Shown: piece by piece, positions 1 to 4,314 of the stretch
Layout of the letters: each line of letters opens with the position of its first letter
Position numbering within the stretch: position 1 is the first letter of the stretch
DNA from: Gammaproteobacteria bacterium
GTDB lineage: Bacteria; Pseudomonadota; Gammaproteobacteria; Chromatiales; Chromatiaceae
Assembly: GCA_019136395.1 (NCBI GenBank)
Contig: JAGVUH010000185.1
Coordinates: 1-7,235, forward strand
Length of the DNA stretch: 7,235 nucleotides
Direction: 5' to 3'
Translations under genes and position numbers: made by a program
The notes under the pieces: model-generated
Databases searched by the model: none
What the model was told of the DNA's origin: nothing
What the model saw: only the letters and a program-made list of their open reading frames with translations

Positions 1-144
1 GGCCAGGCCGATGCCCCCGGAGACCCGCAGGGTCTCGCTCAGGTTGGCGACGAGCCGGGCCAGTTCCTCGTCAAAGACCGTGACAGGCTGGGCGTGCTCC
101 CGCAGGCGCGGGTCCGGATGGGCCAGGATGGGGAGAATAGCCAT
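1..144 (-). CDS. def: Peptide deformylase, N-terminal 48 residues (runs off the window)
   Basis: Peptide deformylase removes the formyl group from the N-terminal methionine of new proteins in the cytoplasm, using a bound metal ion. The visible start reads [20 protein letters not shown], the usual family opening (ILxxPDPRLRxxAxPV), and residues 43-48 (GGIGLA, including G44-L47) reach the beginning of the first catalytic motif, GxGLAAxQ. The later EGCLS and HExDH motifs lie outside the window. The ATG at 144 has a modest AGGGA ribosome site two bases upstream-adjacent (AGGGAC-ATG). The gene follows pucC on the same strand with a spacer of about 215 bp, so it probably has its own transcription. 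No clear promoter was found. The family call is firm; completeness cannot be judged. Confidence 0.9.
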   Translation of the reverse strand, partial: MAILPILAHPDPRLREHAQPVTVFDEELARLVANLSETLRVSGGIGLA

Positions 145-151
145 GTCCCTG

Positions 152-175
152 TTCGTAAGTTTGTAAGTTCGTAAG
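152..175. repeat. Three tandem copies of an 8-bp unit (TTYGTAAG)
   Basis: TTCGTAAG, TTTGTAAG and TTCGTAAG follow one another without a gap, ending 8 bp before the def start codon. The repeat would lie in the def 5' leader. It is a simple microsatellite-like array that could slip in copy number; no function is evident. Confidence 0.75.
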
Positions 176-210
176 TGGTTTAGGAACCGTGCCGCAGCCA
201 CTGGCACGCC

Positions 211-257
211 TGAGCCCCTCGCCCCGCATGGGAGAGGGGTTGCGGAGAGGGGGCGGG
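211..257. repeat. GC-rich imperfect palindrome, REP-like intergenic element
   Basis: CCCCTC (215-220) plus CCC (222-224) pairs with GGG (230-232) plus GAGGGG (234-239), with one mismatch and a 5-base loop, and is followed by more G-rich sequence (GGAGAGGGGGCGGG). Runs of the type CCCCTC...GAGGGG between genes are a common dispersed-repeat style in GC-rich proteobacteria. Only one copy is present here, so its repetitive nature is inferred. The rest of the spacer 176-359 shows no gene. Confidence 0.4.
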
Positions 258-331
258 CCTGGCCGATGGGGTCAGCTTGATGTCGAACATTTCCCTAGAA
301 ATAAAAGTCGCGGCAAGGTCTTTCCTATTCA

Positions 332-351
332 GGGGCCTGGCGCGCCGCCCC
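332..351 (-). terminator. Possible weak hairpin after pucC
   Basis: GGGGC (332-336) and GCCCC (347-351) pair around a 10-base loop that contains the palindrome GGCGCGCC, 8 bp beyond the pucC stop codon. No U-run follows in the minus-strand transcript, so this is at best a 3'-end-stabilising or Rho-assisted element. Confidence 0.3.
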
Positions 352-359
352 AGGAGAGT

Positions 360-1841
360 TTAGTGGGGAGGACGGTCAGCGCTGACCGACGTTGAGGGGG
401 TGCTCTCCATGGCCAGGGCGGGCTCCAGGGTGGCGCCAGCTCTCGGAGTGGTTGCGCGGCGGATCAAGGGCAGGGTGGCGAGGATGGTGATCAGCAGCAG
501 GCCGATTTCGAACAGATAAACGCTGAGATACCCATTGGCGCTGCCCGGCAGGCCCCAGGGCCCAGGACCCGCCCCCAGGAAGGCATTGATCAGATCGCGC
601 AGGGTGCCGCTAAGGGCCATGCCAACGCCAGCGGCGGTAGCCTGGACCGCGCCCCAGGCGCCGAGGGCCAGGCCGGCCTGGTGCCGGGGGGCGCGATTCA
701 TGGTGGCGGTCAGGGTGCCATGACCAAAGAGGGCCCCCCCGAAGCCGATGAGAAAATTGCCGATGAGGAAGATCCAGGTGGTGTTCAGGGGCGCGGCGGA
801 GATCACCAGGGCGAAGGCGGGCAAGCCGATCAGGGCGCCGGCGTTCGCCATGCGGTAGGGATCGCCGCCGCGGCCGAGGACGTGGGAGGCGAAGCCGAAA
901 CCGATCAGTCCGCCCACGGCCAGGAGGGCCGTCAGTTTGGTCGTCGCGCTGACGGTGAGATTGAGGATTTGGCCGCCAAAGGGTTCAAGCAGGATGTCGG
1001 CCATGCCGAAGGCCATGGTCCCCAGGCCGACGACTACCAGGCGGCGCACGGCGTGCTCGCCCTGGCAAAAGCTGGCCCAGGACTCACTGAAACTGGGATC
1101 GGCCGGGGGTAGGGGGGCGCCATGGCGCGGGCGTCGCGTCTCCTGTTTCCACATCGCGACGAAGTTCAGGAGCACGGTCACCACCGCGGAACCCTGGATC
1201 ACCTGAATCAGGCGGCCCGGGGAGAAATTGGCCAGGAGGGCGCCATAGATCAGCGCGCTGGCGATCATGCCCAGGAGCAGCATTACATACATGAGCCCCA
1301 CTACCCGGGGGTGGGATTCCGGCGGCGTCAGGTCCGTCGCCAGGGCGAGACCGGCCGTCTGGACGATGTGCACTCCCGCCCCGACGAGCAGGAAGGCCAG
1401 GCCGGCGGAGACCAGGCCGATCCAGAGCGGGGCATTTGCCGCCTCCATCTTGCCCGCGAGCACCAGCAGGGCGAAGGGCATGATGGCAAAACCACCGAAT
1501 TGCAGCAGGGTGCCGTTCCAGATGAAGGGGACCCGGCGCCAGCCCAACTCGCAGCGATGGGTATCGGAGCGGTAGCCGATGAGGGCGCGAAAGGGGGCGA
1601 AGATCAGGGGCAGGGCGAGCATGATGCCGACCAGGGAGGCGGGCACGTTCAGTTCGACGATCATCACGCGATTGAGGGTCCCGACCAGCAGGACCAGGGC
1701 CATGCCGACGGAGACCTGAAAGAGGGAGAGCCGCAGGAGTCGCCCGAGGGGCAGGTCCGGGTTCGCGACGTCGGCAAAGGGGAGGAACCGCGGGCCGAGG
1801 GCGACCCACGTGGACATCAGTTTGAGCCCGAGGCGCTTCAA
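360..1841 (-). CDS. pucC: PucC-family light-harvesting complex assembly protein (MFS-like)
   Basis: PucC/LhaA proteins are inner-membrane relatives of the major facilitator superfamily that are needed for assembly or stable accumulation of LH2 or LH1; they are thought to guide bacteriochlorophyll delivery and antenna insertion. The 493-residue product has the expected size and about 12 hydrophobic segments. Diagnostic stretches are LPFADVANPDLPLGRLLRLS at 20-39, GTLNRVMIVEL at 54-64 and APFRALIGYRSD at 82-93. The C-terminal 30 residues are a polar tail rich in A, T, S and P. The start chosen is a TTG at 1841 with a GAGG about 11 bases upstream; an in-frame ATG at residue 9 (position 1817) is an alternative but has no better ribosome site. 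It is the last gene of pucBAC and is separated from pucA by a terminator-like hairpin, so its expression should depend on readthrough. Confidence 0.93.
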   Translation of the reverse strand: MKRLGLKLMSTWVALGPRFLPFADVANPDLPLGRLLRLSLFQVSVGMALVLLVGTLNRVMIVELNVPASLVGIMLALPLIFAPFRALIGYRSDTHRCELGWRRVPFIWNGTLLQFGGFAIMPFALLVLAGKMEAANAPLWIGLVSAGLAFLLVGAGVHIVQTAGLALATDLTPPESHPRVVGLMYVMLLLGMIASALIYGALLANFSPGRLIQVIQGSAVVTVLLNFVAMWKQETRRPRHGAPLPPADPSFSESWASFCQGEHAVRRLVVVGLGTMAFGMADILLEPFGGQILNLTVSATTKLTALLAVGGLIGFGFASHVLGRGGDPYRMANAGALIGLPAFALVISAAPLNTTWIFLIGNFLIGFGGALFGHGTLTATMNRAPRHQAGLALGAWGAVQATAAGVGMALSGTLRDLINAFLGAGPGPWGLPGSANGYLSVYLFEIGLLLITILATLPLIRRATTPRAGATLEPALAMESTPSTSVSADRPPH

Positions 1842-1856
1842 TCCAGTGCCAACCTC

Positions 1857-1898
1857 AAAAACGAAAAATGGGTCGGAAGAAGGCGCTCCCGACCCATT
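1857..1898 (-). terminator. Rho-independent terminator/attenuator between pucA and pucC
   Basis: AATGGGTCGG (1867-1876) pairs perfectly with CCGACCCATT (1889-1898). In the minus-strand transcript the stem is followed at once by TTTTTCGTTTTT-like sequence (1857-1868). The hairpin lies 30 bp after the pucA stop and just before pucC. Partial termination here would give abundant pucBA mRNA and less pucBAC mRNA, as known for puc operons in other purple bacteria. Confidence 0.85.
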
Positions 1899-1904
1899 AG
1901 CATA

Positions 1905-1918
1905 CTCTCACGCGAGAG
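1905..1918 (-). other. Short hairpin directly after pucA
   Basis: CTCTC (1905-1909) and GAGAG (1914-1918) form a 5-bp stem with a 4-base loop, 9 bp after the pucA stop and just before the larger terminator hairpin. Such 3' hairpins can protect antenna mRNA from exonucleases; that role is inferred here. Confidence 0.4.
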
Positions 1919-1927
1919 GAGAGACGA

Positions 1928-2071
1928 TCAGCCGCCCCAAAACTTGGCAATCCAAGTGGTATGGCTCAGGACCGAATAATGAACGAGCAGGGAGATCACA
2001 GCGACCCCACCCAGGAACAGGGGTAAACCGACCGTGGGCTTAACGACACACCAAATGCGACCTTGGTTCAT
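1928..2071 (-). CDS. pucA: LH2 light-harvesting alpha subunit
   Basis: This 47-residue antenna polypeptide crosses the membrane once and binds bacteriochlorophyll and carotenoid in the LH2 ring. It starts [20 protein letters not shown] and aligns without gaps to the well-known LH2 alpha sequence of Rhodoblastus (Rhodopseudomonas) acidophilus as remembered. Met1 is the position that ligates B800, His31 the B850 ligand, and SHTTW lies at 36-40. The membrane segment is about residues 13-35. At positions 44-45, where the classical B800-850 protein has Tyr-Trp, this one has Phe-Trp, and the chain stops at GG right after, several residues shorter than usual. The ATG at 2071 has a good GAGGAGATAATC ribosome site. 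It lies 10 bp after pucB in the same operon. It is too short to appear in common ORF lists but is clearly real. Confidence 0.95.
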   Translation of the reverse strand: MNQGRIWCVVKPTVGLPLFLGGVAVISLLVHYSVLSHTTWIAKFWGG

Positions 2072-2081
2072 GATTATCTCC

Positions 2082-2246
2082 TCATCCCAGCCAGGGGGTC
2101 AGAATCGCGGCAAGAACGTGCGCGATCAACGCGATAACGAAGAAGACACGCGCGCCGTCGATGACGTGCTTGTGCAGTTCCTCAGATTCCTTAATCGTCA
2201 GTCCGGTTGGCCACACCCGGTCCGGATCGTTCAGGTCAGTTGCCAT
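2082..2246 (-). CDS. pucB: LH2 light-harvesting beta subunit
   Basis: This 54-residue single-span antenna polypeptide pairs with the alpha subunit. The core [16 protein letters not shown] (residues 20-35), followed by IAHVLAAIL and the terminal TPWLG, matches the LH2 beta family. His43 in the membrane segment is the expected B850 bacteriochlorophyll ligand; His25 and Arg33 correspond to the residues near B800. The N-terminal extension [15 protein letters not shown] is of the sort seen in Chromatiaceae antennae. The start at 2246 is set by a GGAG ribosome site 7 bases upstream; the same frame stays open further upstream through the leader, but that part has no antenna similarity. It is the first gene of the puc operon and is preceded by a structured leader of about 195 nt. 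Confidence 0.95.
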   Translation of the reverse strand: MATDLNDPDRVWPTGLTIKESEELHKHVIDGARVFFVIALIAHVLAAILTPWLG

Positions 2247-2441
2247 ATGCTTTCTCCGAAGACATTGAGAGGTTTTGCTAACCTCGGTGTCGTGCGAACC
2301 CCGCACGGTGGGTTGCTCCTTGCCGCGCTCCGCGGGAACTGCTGACCCCTGGATCGCGCGGGACACGGCTGTTGGGACAGCCTGGCCAAGCCGTAGGAGC
2401 ATAAACGGCCTCTCGGTGAAGGGATGCCTCTTTCGCCCCTG
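2247..2441 (-). promoter_or_regulatory. Structured 5' leader of pucBAC
   Basis: The predicted transcript start is near 2441, which gives a leader of about 195 nt with at least four perfect hairpins: GGCTGT/ACAGCC (2367-2382), CCGCG/CGCGG (2323-2335), CGTGCG/CGCACG (2291-2307) and GAGGTT/AACCTC (2269-2285). The last lies about 10 bases before the GGAG ribosome site. No known riboswitch or complete coding gene is recognised in it. Confidence 0.6.
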
Positions 2442-2447
2442 AGATGC

Positions 2448-2476
2448 ATCCTACTGCCCTCGGACTGACTTGTCAA
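2448..2476 (-). promoter_or_regulatory. Predicted sigma-70-type promoter of pucBAC
   Basis: On the minus strand TTGACA (2476-2471) is followed by exactly 17 bp and TAGGAT (2453-2448). The -35 is a full match and the -10 is 4 of 6. Its -35 box is also the right half of the second PpsR-like operator. Confidence 0.75.
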
Positions 2477-2514
2477 CATGAGCTGTCTATCTTGAGTGTC
2501 AATTTTTGTTGACA
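2471..2514. promoter_or_regulatory. Tandem PpsR/CrtJ-type operators upstream of pucB
   Basis: Read on the minus strand, TGTCAACAAAAATTGACA (2514-2497) is a perfect TGT-N12-ACA palindrome, the consensus of the photosynthesis repressor PpsR/CrtJ. Eight bp later a degenerate copy, AGACAGCTCATGTTGACA (2488-2471), keeps the right half and overlaps the -35 box. An 8-bp gap between two palindromes is the arrangement known for cooperative CrtJ binding in Rhodobacter. This predicts repression of puc under oxygen. Binding itself is inferred. Confidence 0.75.
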
Positions 2515-2612
2515 CGATGAGCAAGTTGGATGCGACAAGAACCATGCCGTTGGCTTATTCGGTAGCTACGAGTCCGTCAGGACAAATGGGGTGGAGTCCA
2601 TTGCCTGGATGC

Positions 2613-2644
2613 CCCGACGGGCCAGGTCAGAGCTCCAGGTCGGG
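2613..2644 (-). terminator. Possible hairpin downstream of repeat-protein gene A
   Basis: CCCGAC (2613-2618) can pair with GTCGGG (2639-2644), 5 bp beyond the gene A stop, around a 20-base loop. No U-run follows. This is a weak candidate for the end of the gene A transcript before the pucBAC promoter region. The stretch 2515-2612 shows no convincing gene. Confidence 0.25.
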
Positions 2645-2648
2645 CGCA

Positions 2649-3269
2649 TCAACGCTTGCTGGTCAGCAGGGGTAGACCAAACATCGACGAGAGGGGGGCG
2701 GCGGCGTCCATCAGCAGGGGCATGCCGAAGCTCTCTTTGCCCATCTCCGCGCCCCCCATCAGGAGTTGCAGGCCGAAGAGTGAGGAGAGGGGGGCCGCCT
2801 TGTCGCTCAGCAAGCGATAACCGAAGGAATTGGTCATGGTCGCGCCGGACATGAGCTCGACCGCGTCGCACTTACCAGCCTGGGAGCTTGACAGCAGGGG
2901 GAAGCCCATGAAGTCCGAGAAGGGGGCGGGCTGATAACGCTTCTTGGGCAGCTCGGGTTCGGGCAGGGTCTCGGTCTCCACGGGTCCGCAGCTTTCCAGG
3001 ATGTTGACCGCCTCCTGGCCAAAACCGAAGGCGGCGCGAACCACCACCAGGGAGCGACCGCGTTGCACCCCTTCAGCATAGGCTGAGGCATTGCCGCCCA
3101 AGGCGAAGCCCGCTGAGATGGCAGCCGAGATGCCTTCGATCGAGCCGGCGGTGCCTCCGCTGCCCGGCGTCACCAGGAGAATGGTGTCATCAGGGAAACC
3201 GGCCTCCATGAGTTTCCTGACGGCGTCGCGGGCCTGCTGTTCGGTTTCGTACATACGTACGTAGGTCAT
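2649..3269 (-). CDS. Repeat protein A: GSP17M/YflT-like N-domain plus ~16-residue FG/PLL repeats
   Basis: The 206-residue product has no function I can name. Residues 1-100 look like an alpha/beta domain of the general stress protein 17M/YflT type: MTYVRMYETEQQARDAVRKL, then AGFPDDTI, a Gly/Ala-rich middle, YAEGVQRGRSLVVVRAAFGF at 64-83 and Cys94 in ESCGPV. Residues 101-116 form a Pro/Glu/Lys linker. From 117 on there are five copies of an S-x-F-G-x-P-L-L-like motif: DFMGFPLL, NSFGYRLL, SSLFGLQLL, ESFGMPLL and SSMFGLPLL. Their glycines are at 122, 150, 166, 182 and 198, so the last four are exactly 16 residues apart. There is no signal peptide or membrane span. The ATG at 3269 has GGAG 7 bases upstream and matches the start of its neighbour B. 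Its promoter copies the puc promoter, pointing to co-expression with LH2. It is a tandem paralogue of gene B. Confidence 0.88.
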   Translation of the reverse strand: MTYVRMYETEQQARDAVRKLMEAGFPDDTILLVTPGSGGTAGSIEGISAAISAGFALGGNASAYAEGVQRGRSLVVVRAAFGFGQEAVNILESCGPVETETLPEPELPKKRYQPAPFSDFMGFPLLSSSQAGKCDAVELMSGATMTNSFGYRLLSDKAAPLSSLFGLQLLMGGAEMGKESFGMPLLMDAAAPLSSMFGLPLLTSKR

Positions 3270-3437
3270 GATGGCTCTCCAGAAGAGTTTGCGGGGGGAG
3301 AAATCGCCGTAGCGGCAGGGTGCGCCCGCGCCGGAAGGCCGTTTCCAGGTGACCACGGGACAAGGCGGGGTCCTTGCCGATCCAACCGTCAGGAGCAATG
3401 ATCAGCCTCACGCCAGCATGAGGCCGCATACACCCTG
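3270..3437 (-). promoter_or_regulatory. 5' leader of repeat-protein gene A
   Basis: The leader is about 168 nt from the predicted start site to the gene A ATG. It contains two clear hairpins: GCCTCA/TGAGGC (3405-3424) near the 5' end and CAAGG/CCTTG (3361-3376). Short open frames through it show no conserved content. The overall plan, a long hairpin-bearing leader, resembles that of pucB. Confidence 0.45.
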
Positions 3438-3443
3438 CATGGA

Positions 3444-3472
3444 ATCCTAAGAACGCCCGTGGAAATTGTCAA
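3444..3472 (-). promoter_or_regulatory. Predicted promoter of repeat-protein gene A
   Basis: TTGACA (3472-3467), 17 bp, TAGGAT (3449-3444) on the minus strand. Both boxes and the spacer length are identical to those of the pucBAC promoter, although the spacer sequence differs. Confidence 0.75.
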
Positions 3473-3510
3473 CAGAAAACGTCGCCCCTAGGTGTAAAGC
3501 TGAATTGACA
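3467..3510. promoter_or_regulatory. Tandem PpsR/CrtJ-type operators upstream of gene A
   Basis: On the minus strand TGTCAATTCAGCTTTACA (3510-3493) fits TGT-N12-ACA. After exactly 8 bp, CGACGTTTTCTGTTGACA (3484-3467) is a degenerate second copy whose right half is the -35 box. The geometry matches the puc operators position for position. The first palindrome also lies inside the terminator-like hairpin of gene B. Confidence 0.65.
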
Positions 3511-3521
3511 CCTGGGGCGAC
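3475..3521 (-). terminator. Terminator-like hairpin after gene B
   Basis: GTCGCCCC (3481-3488) pairs with GGGGCGAC (3514-3521), and AGGTGT (3490-3495) with ACACCT (3508-3513), leaving one bulged T and a 12-base loop: a stem of 14 bp. In the minus-strand transcript it is followed by GTTTTC. It starts 19 bp after the gene B stop codon. It overlaps the operator and promoter region of gene A. Confidence 0.7.
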
Positions 3522-3539
3522 GGATGAGGTGTGTGTGAC

Positions 3540-4163
3540 TTATATGTTGGGGTTTGACAACAGGGGCAGACCCAGCAGGGAGGAGAAGGGCGCCGGATTG
3601 CGTGACAGCAAGGGCATGCCGAAACTGCTGTTACTGGATTGGCCTTGGCTGATCAGGGTCTTGAGCCCAAAAATGGAGGAGAGGGGGGTCGCCTTATCGC
3701 TGAGCAGGGAGCCAGCGCCAAAGCTGAAGGCGGAGCTGCTCTTCAGGGCGGGAAAGCCGAACAAGGATGACAGGGGGTCAGGTTGATCAGACTTGATCAC
3801 CGGCATACCCAAGACCGCCGACAGCGGGGTGGAGCTGAAACCATCGCCTGGCTCGGGCAGGTGGTGGGTATCGACGGGGTCACAACTGTCCAAAATTTCA
3901 GTCGCGATCAGCCCATAGCCGAAGGCAACGCGGATGAAGACCAGGGAGCGACCCAATTCCATGCAGCGCGCGTAGATACGGCCCTCGCTCTCCGGGATGA
4001 ATCCGGCCTTGATCCCGGTCCTGACCTTCTCGGCCAGCGCCTTGTCACCCTCTCCTTCTGGGACCAGGGTCAAGATGGTGTCATTGGGAAAACCTTCTTC
4101 CCTGAGTTTTCTCACGGCATTCAGTGCCTGCTGTTCGGTTGCATACATCCGCGCGTAGATCAT
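3540..4163 (-). CDS. Repeat protein B: paralogue of A with ~16-residue FG/PLL repeats
   Basis: The 207-residue product has no recognised function. The N-terminal half matches gene A closely (24 of the first 35 residues identical): MIYARMYATEQQALNAVRKL, then EGFPNDTI, GRSLVFIRVAFGYG at 71-84 and Cys94 in DSCDPV. The Gly/Ala middle of A is replaced by a more charged stretch. The C-terminal half has six motif copies: PLSAVLGMPVI, PLSSLFGFPAL, FSFGAGSLL, PLSSIFGLKTL, SSFGMPLL and PFSSLLGLPLL. Glycines at 166, 182 and 198 are in exactly the same register as in A. No membrane segment or signal peptide is seen. The ATG at 4163 has GGAGAG 6 bases upstream. The gene follows the broken wecA gene and precedes A by 270 bp. 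Unlike A, it shows no PpsR-type operator upstream, and a strong promoter was not recognised. Confidence 0.88.
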   Translation of the reverse strand: MIYARMYATEQQALNAVRKLREEGFPNDTILTLVPEGEGDKALAEKVRTGIKAGFIPESEGRIYARCMELGRSLVFIRVAFGYGLIATEILDSCDPVDTHHLPEPGDGFSSTPLSAVLGMPVIKSDQPDPLSSLFGFPALKSSSAFSFGAGSLLSDKATPLSSIFGLKTLISQGQSSNSSFGMPLLSRNPAPFSSLLGLPLLSNPNI

Positions 4164-4208
4164 ATTGACTCTCCACATGAGTATAGGGTCACCCTGGCGG
4201 TCAGACGG

Positions 4209-4222
4209 CTGCCGACCGGCAG
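4209..4222. other. Palindrome in the upstream region of gene B
   Basis: CTGCCG (4209-4214) and CGGCAG (4217-4222) form a perfect inverted repeat with a 2-base centre, about 45 bp before the gene B start. There is no U-run, so it could be an operator or leader hairpin. The rest of 4164-4314 shows no gene. Confidence 0.35.
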
Positions 4223-4314
4223 TCGTGTAACCTTACCTAACTTAAGCATACTCTTTGCCGGAGGGGCGCGAAAGCTACCTGAAACCACTTCGCCCTTCCC
4301 TTGCCCCAGGTCCC

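Noticed and set aside
1084..1809. Second long minus-strand frame overlapping pucC
   Set aside because: It is a frame-shifted reading of pucC, rich in Arg and Pro, with no own start signals.
1122..1979. Long plus-strand open frame opposite pucC
   Set aside because: It is the antisense shadow of a clearly recognised PucC gene in GC-rich DNA; the product is low-complexity Gln/Gly/Asp-rich without family features.
2082..2402. Longer version of the beta-subunit ORF starting at 2402
   Set aside because: The added residues come from the predicted leader; the antenna start at 2246 has a ribosome site and fits the family.
2484..2501. Further TGT half-sites (e.g. at 2484) as a third PpsR operator
   Set aside because: The partner position 12 bases on reads TCA rather than ACA, and spacing does not continue the 8-bp pattern.
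2649..3000. Repeats in genes A and B as a CRISPR array or DNA satellite
   Set aside because: Periodicity is at the protein level, with varied codons and a maintained reading frame; there are no identical repeats with unique spacers.
3190..3429. Open frame in the leader of repeat-protein gene A
   Set aside because: It overlaps the true A start in another frame, has no recognisable domain and coincides with leader hairpins.
4172..4185. TATACT on the minus strand as a -10 box for gene B
   Set aside because: No acceptable -35 box lies 16-18 bp upstream and the start would leave almost no leader.
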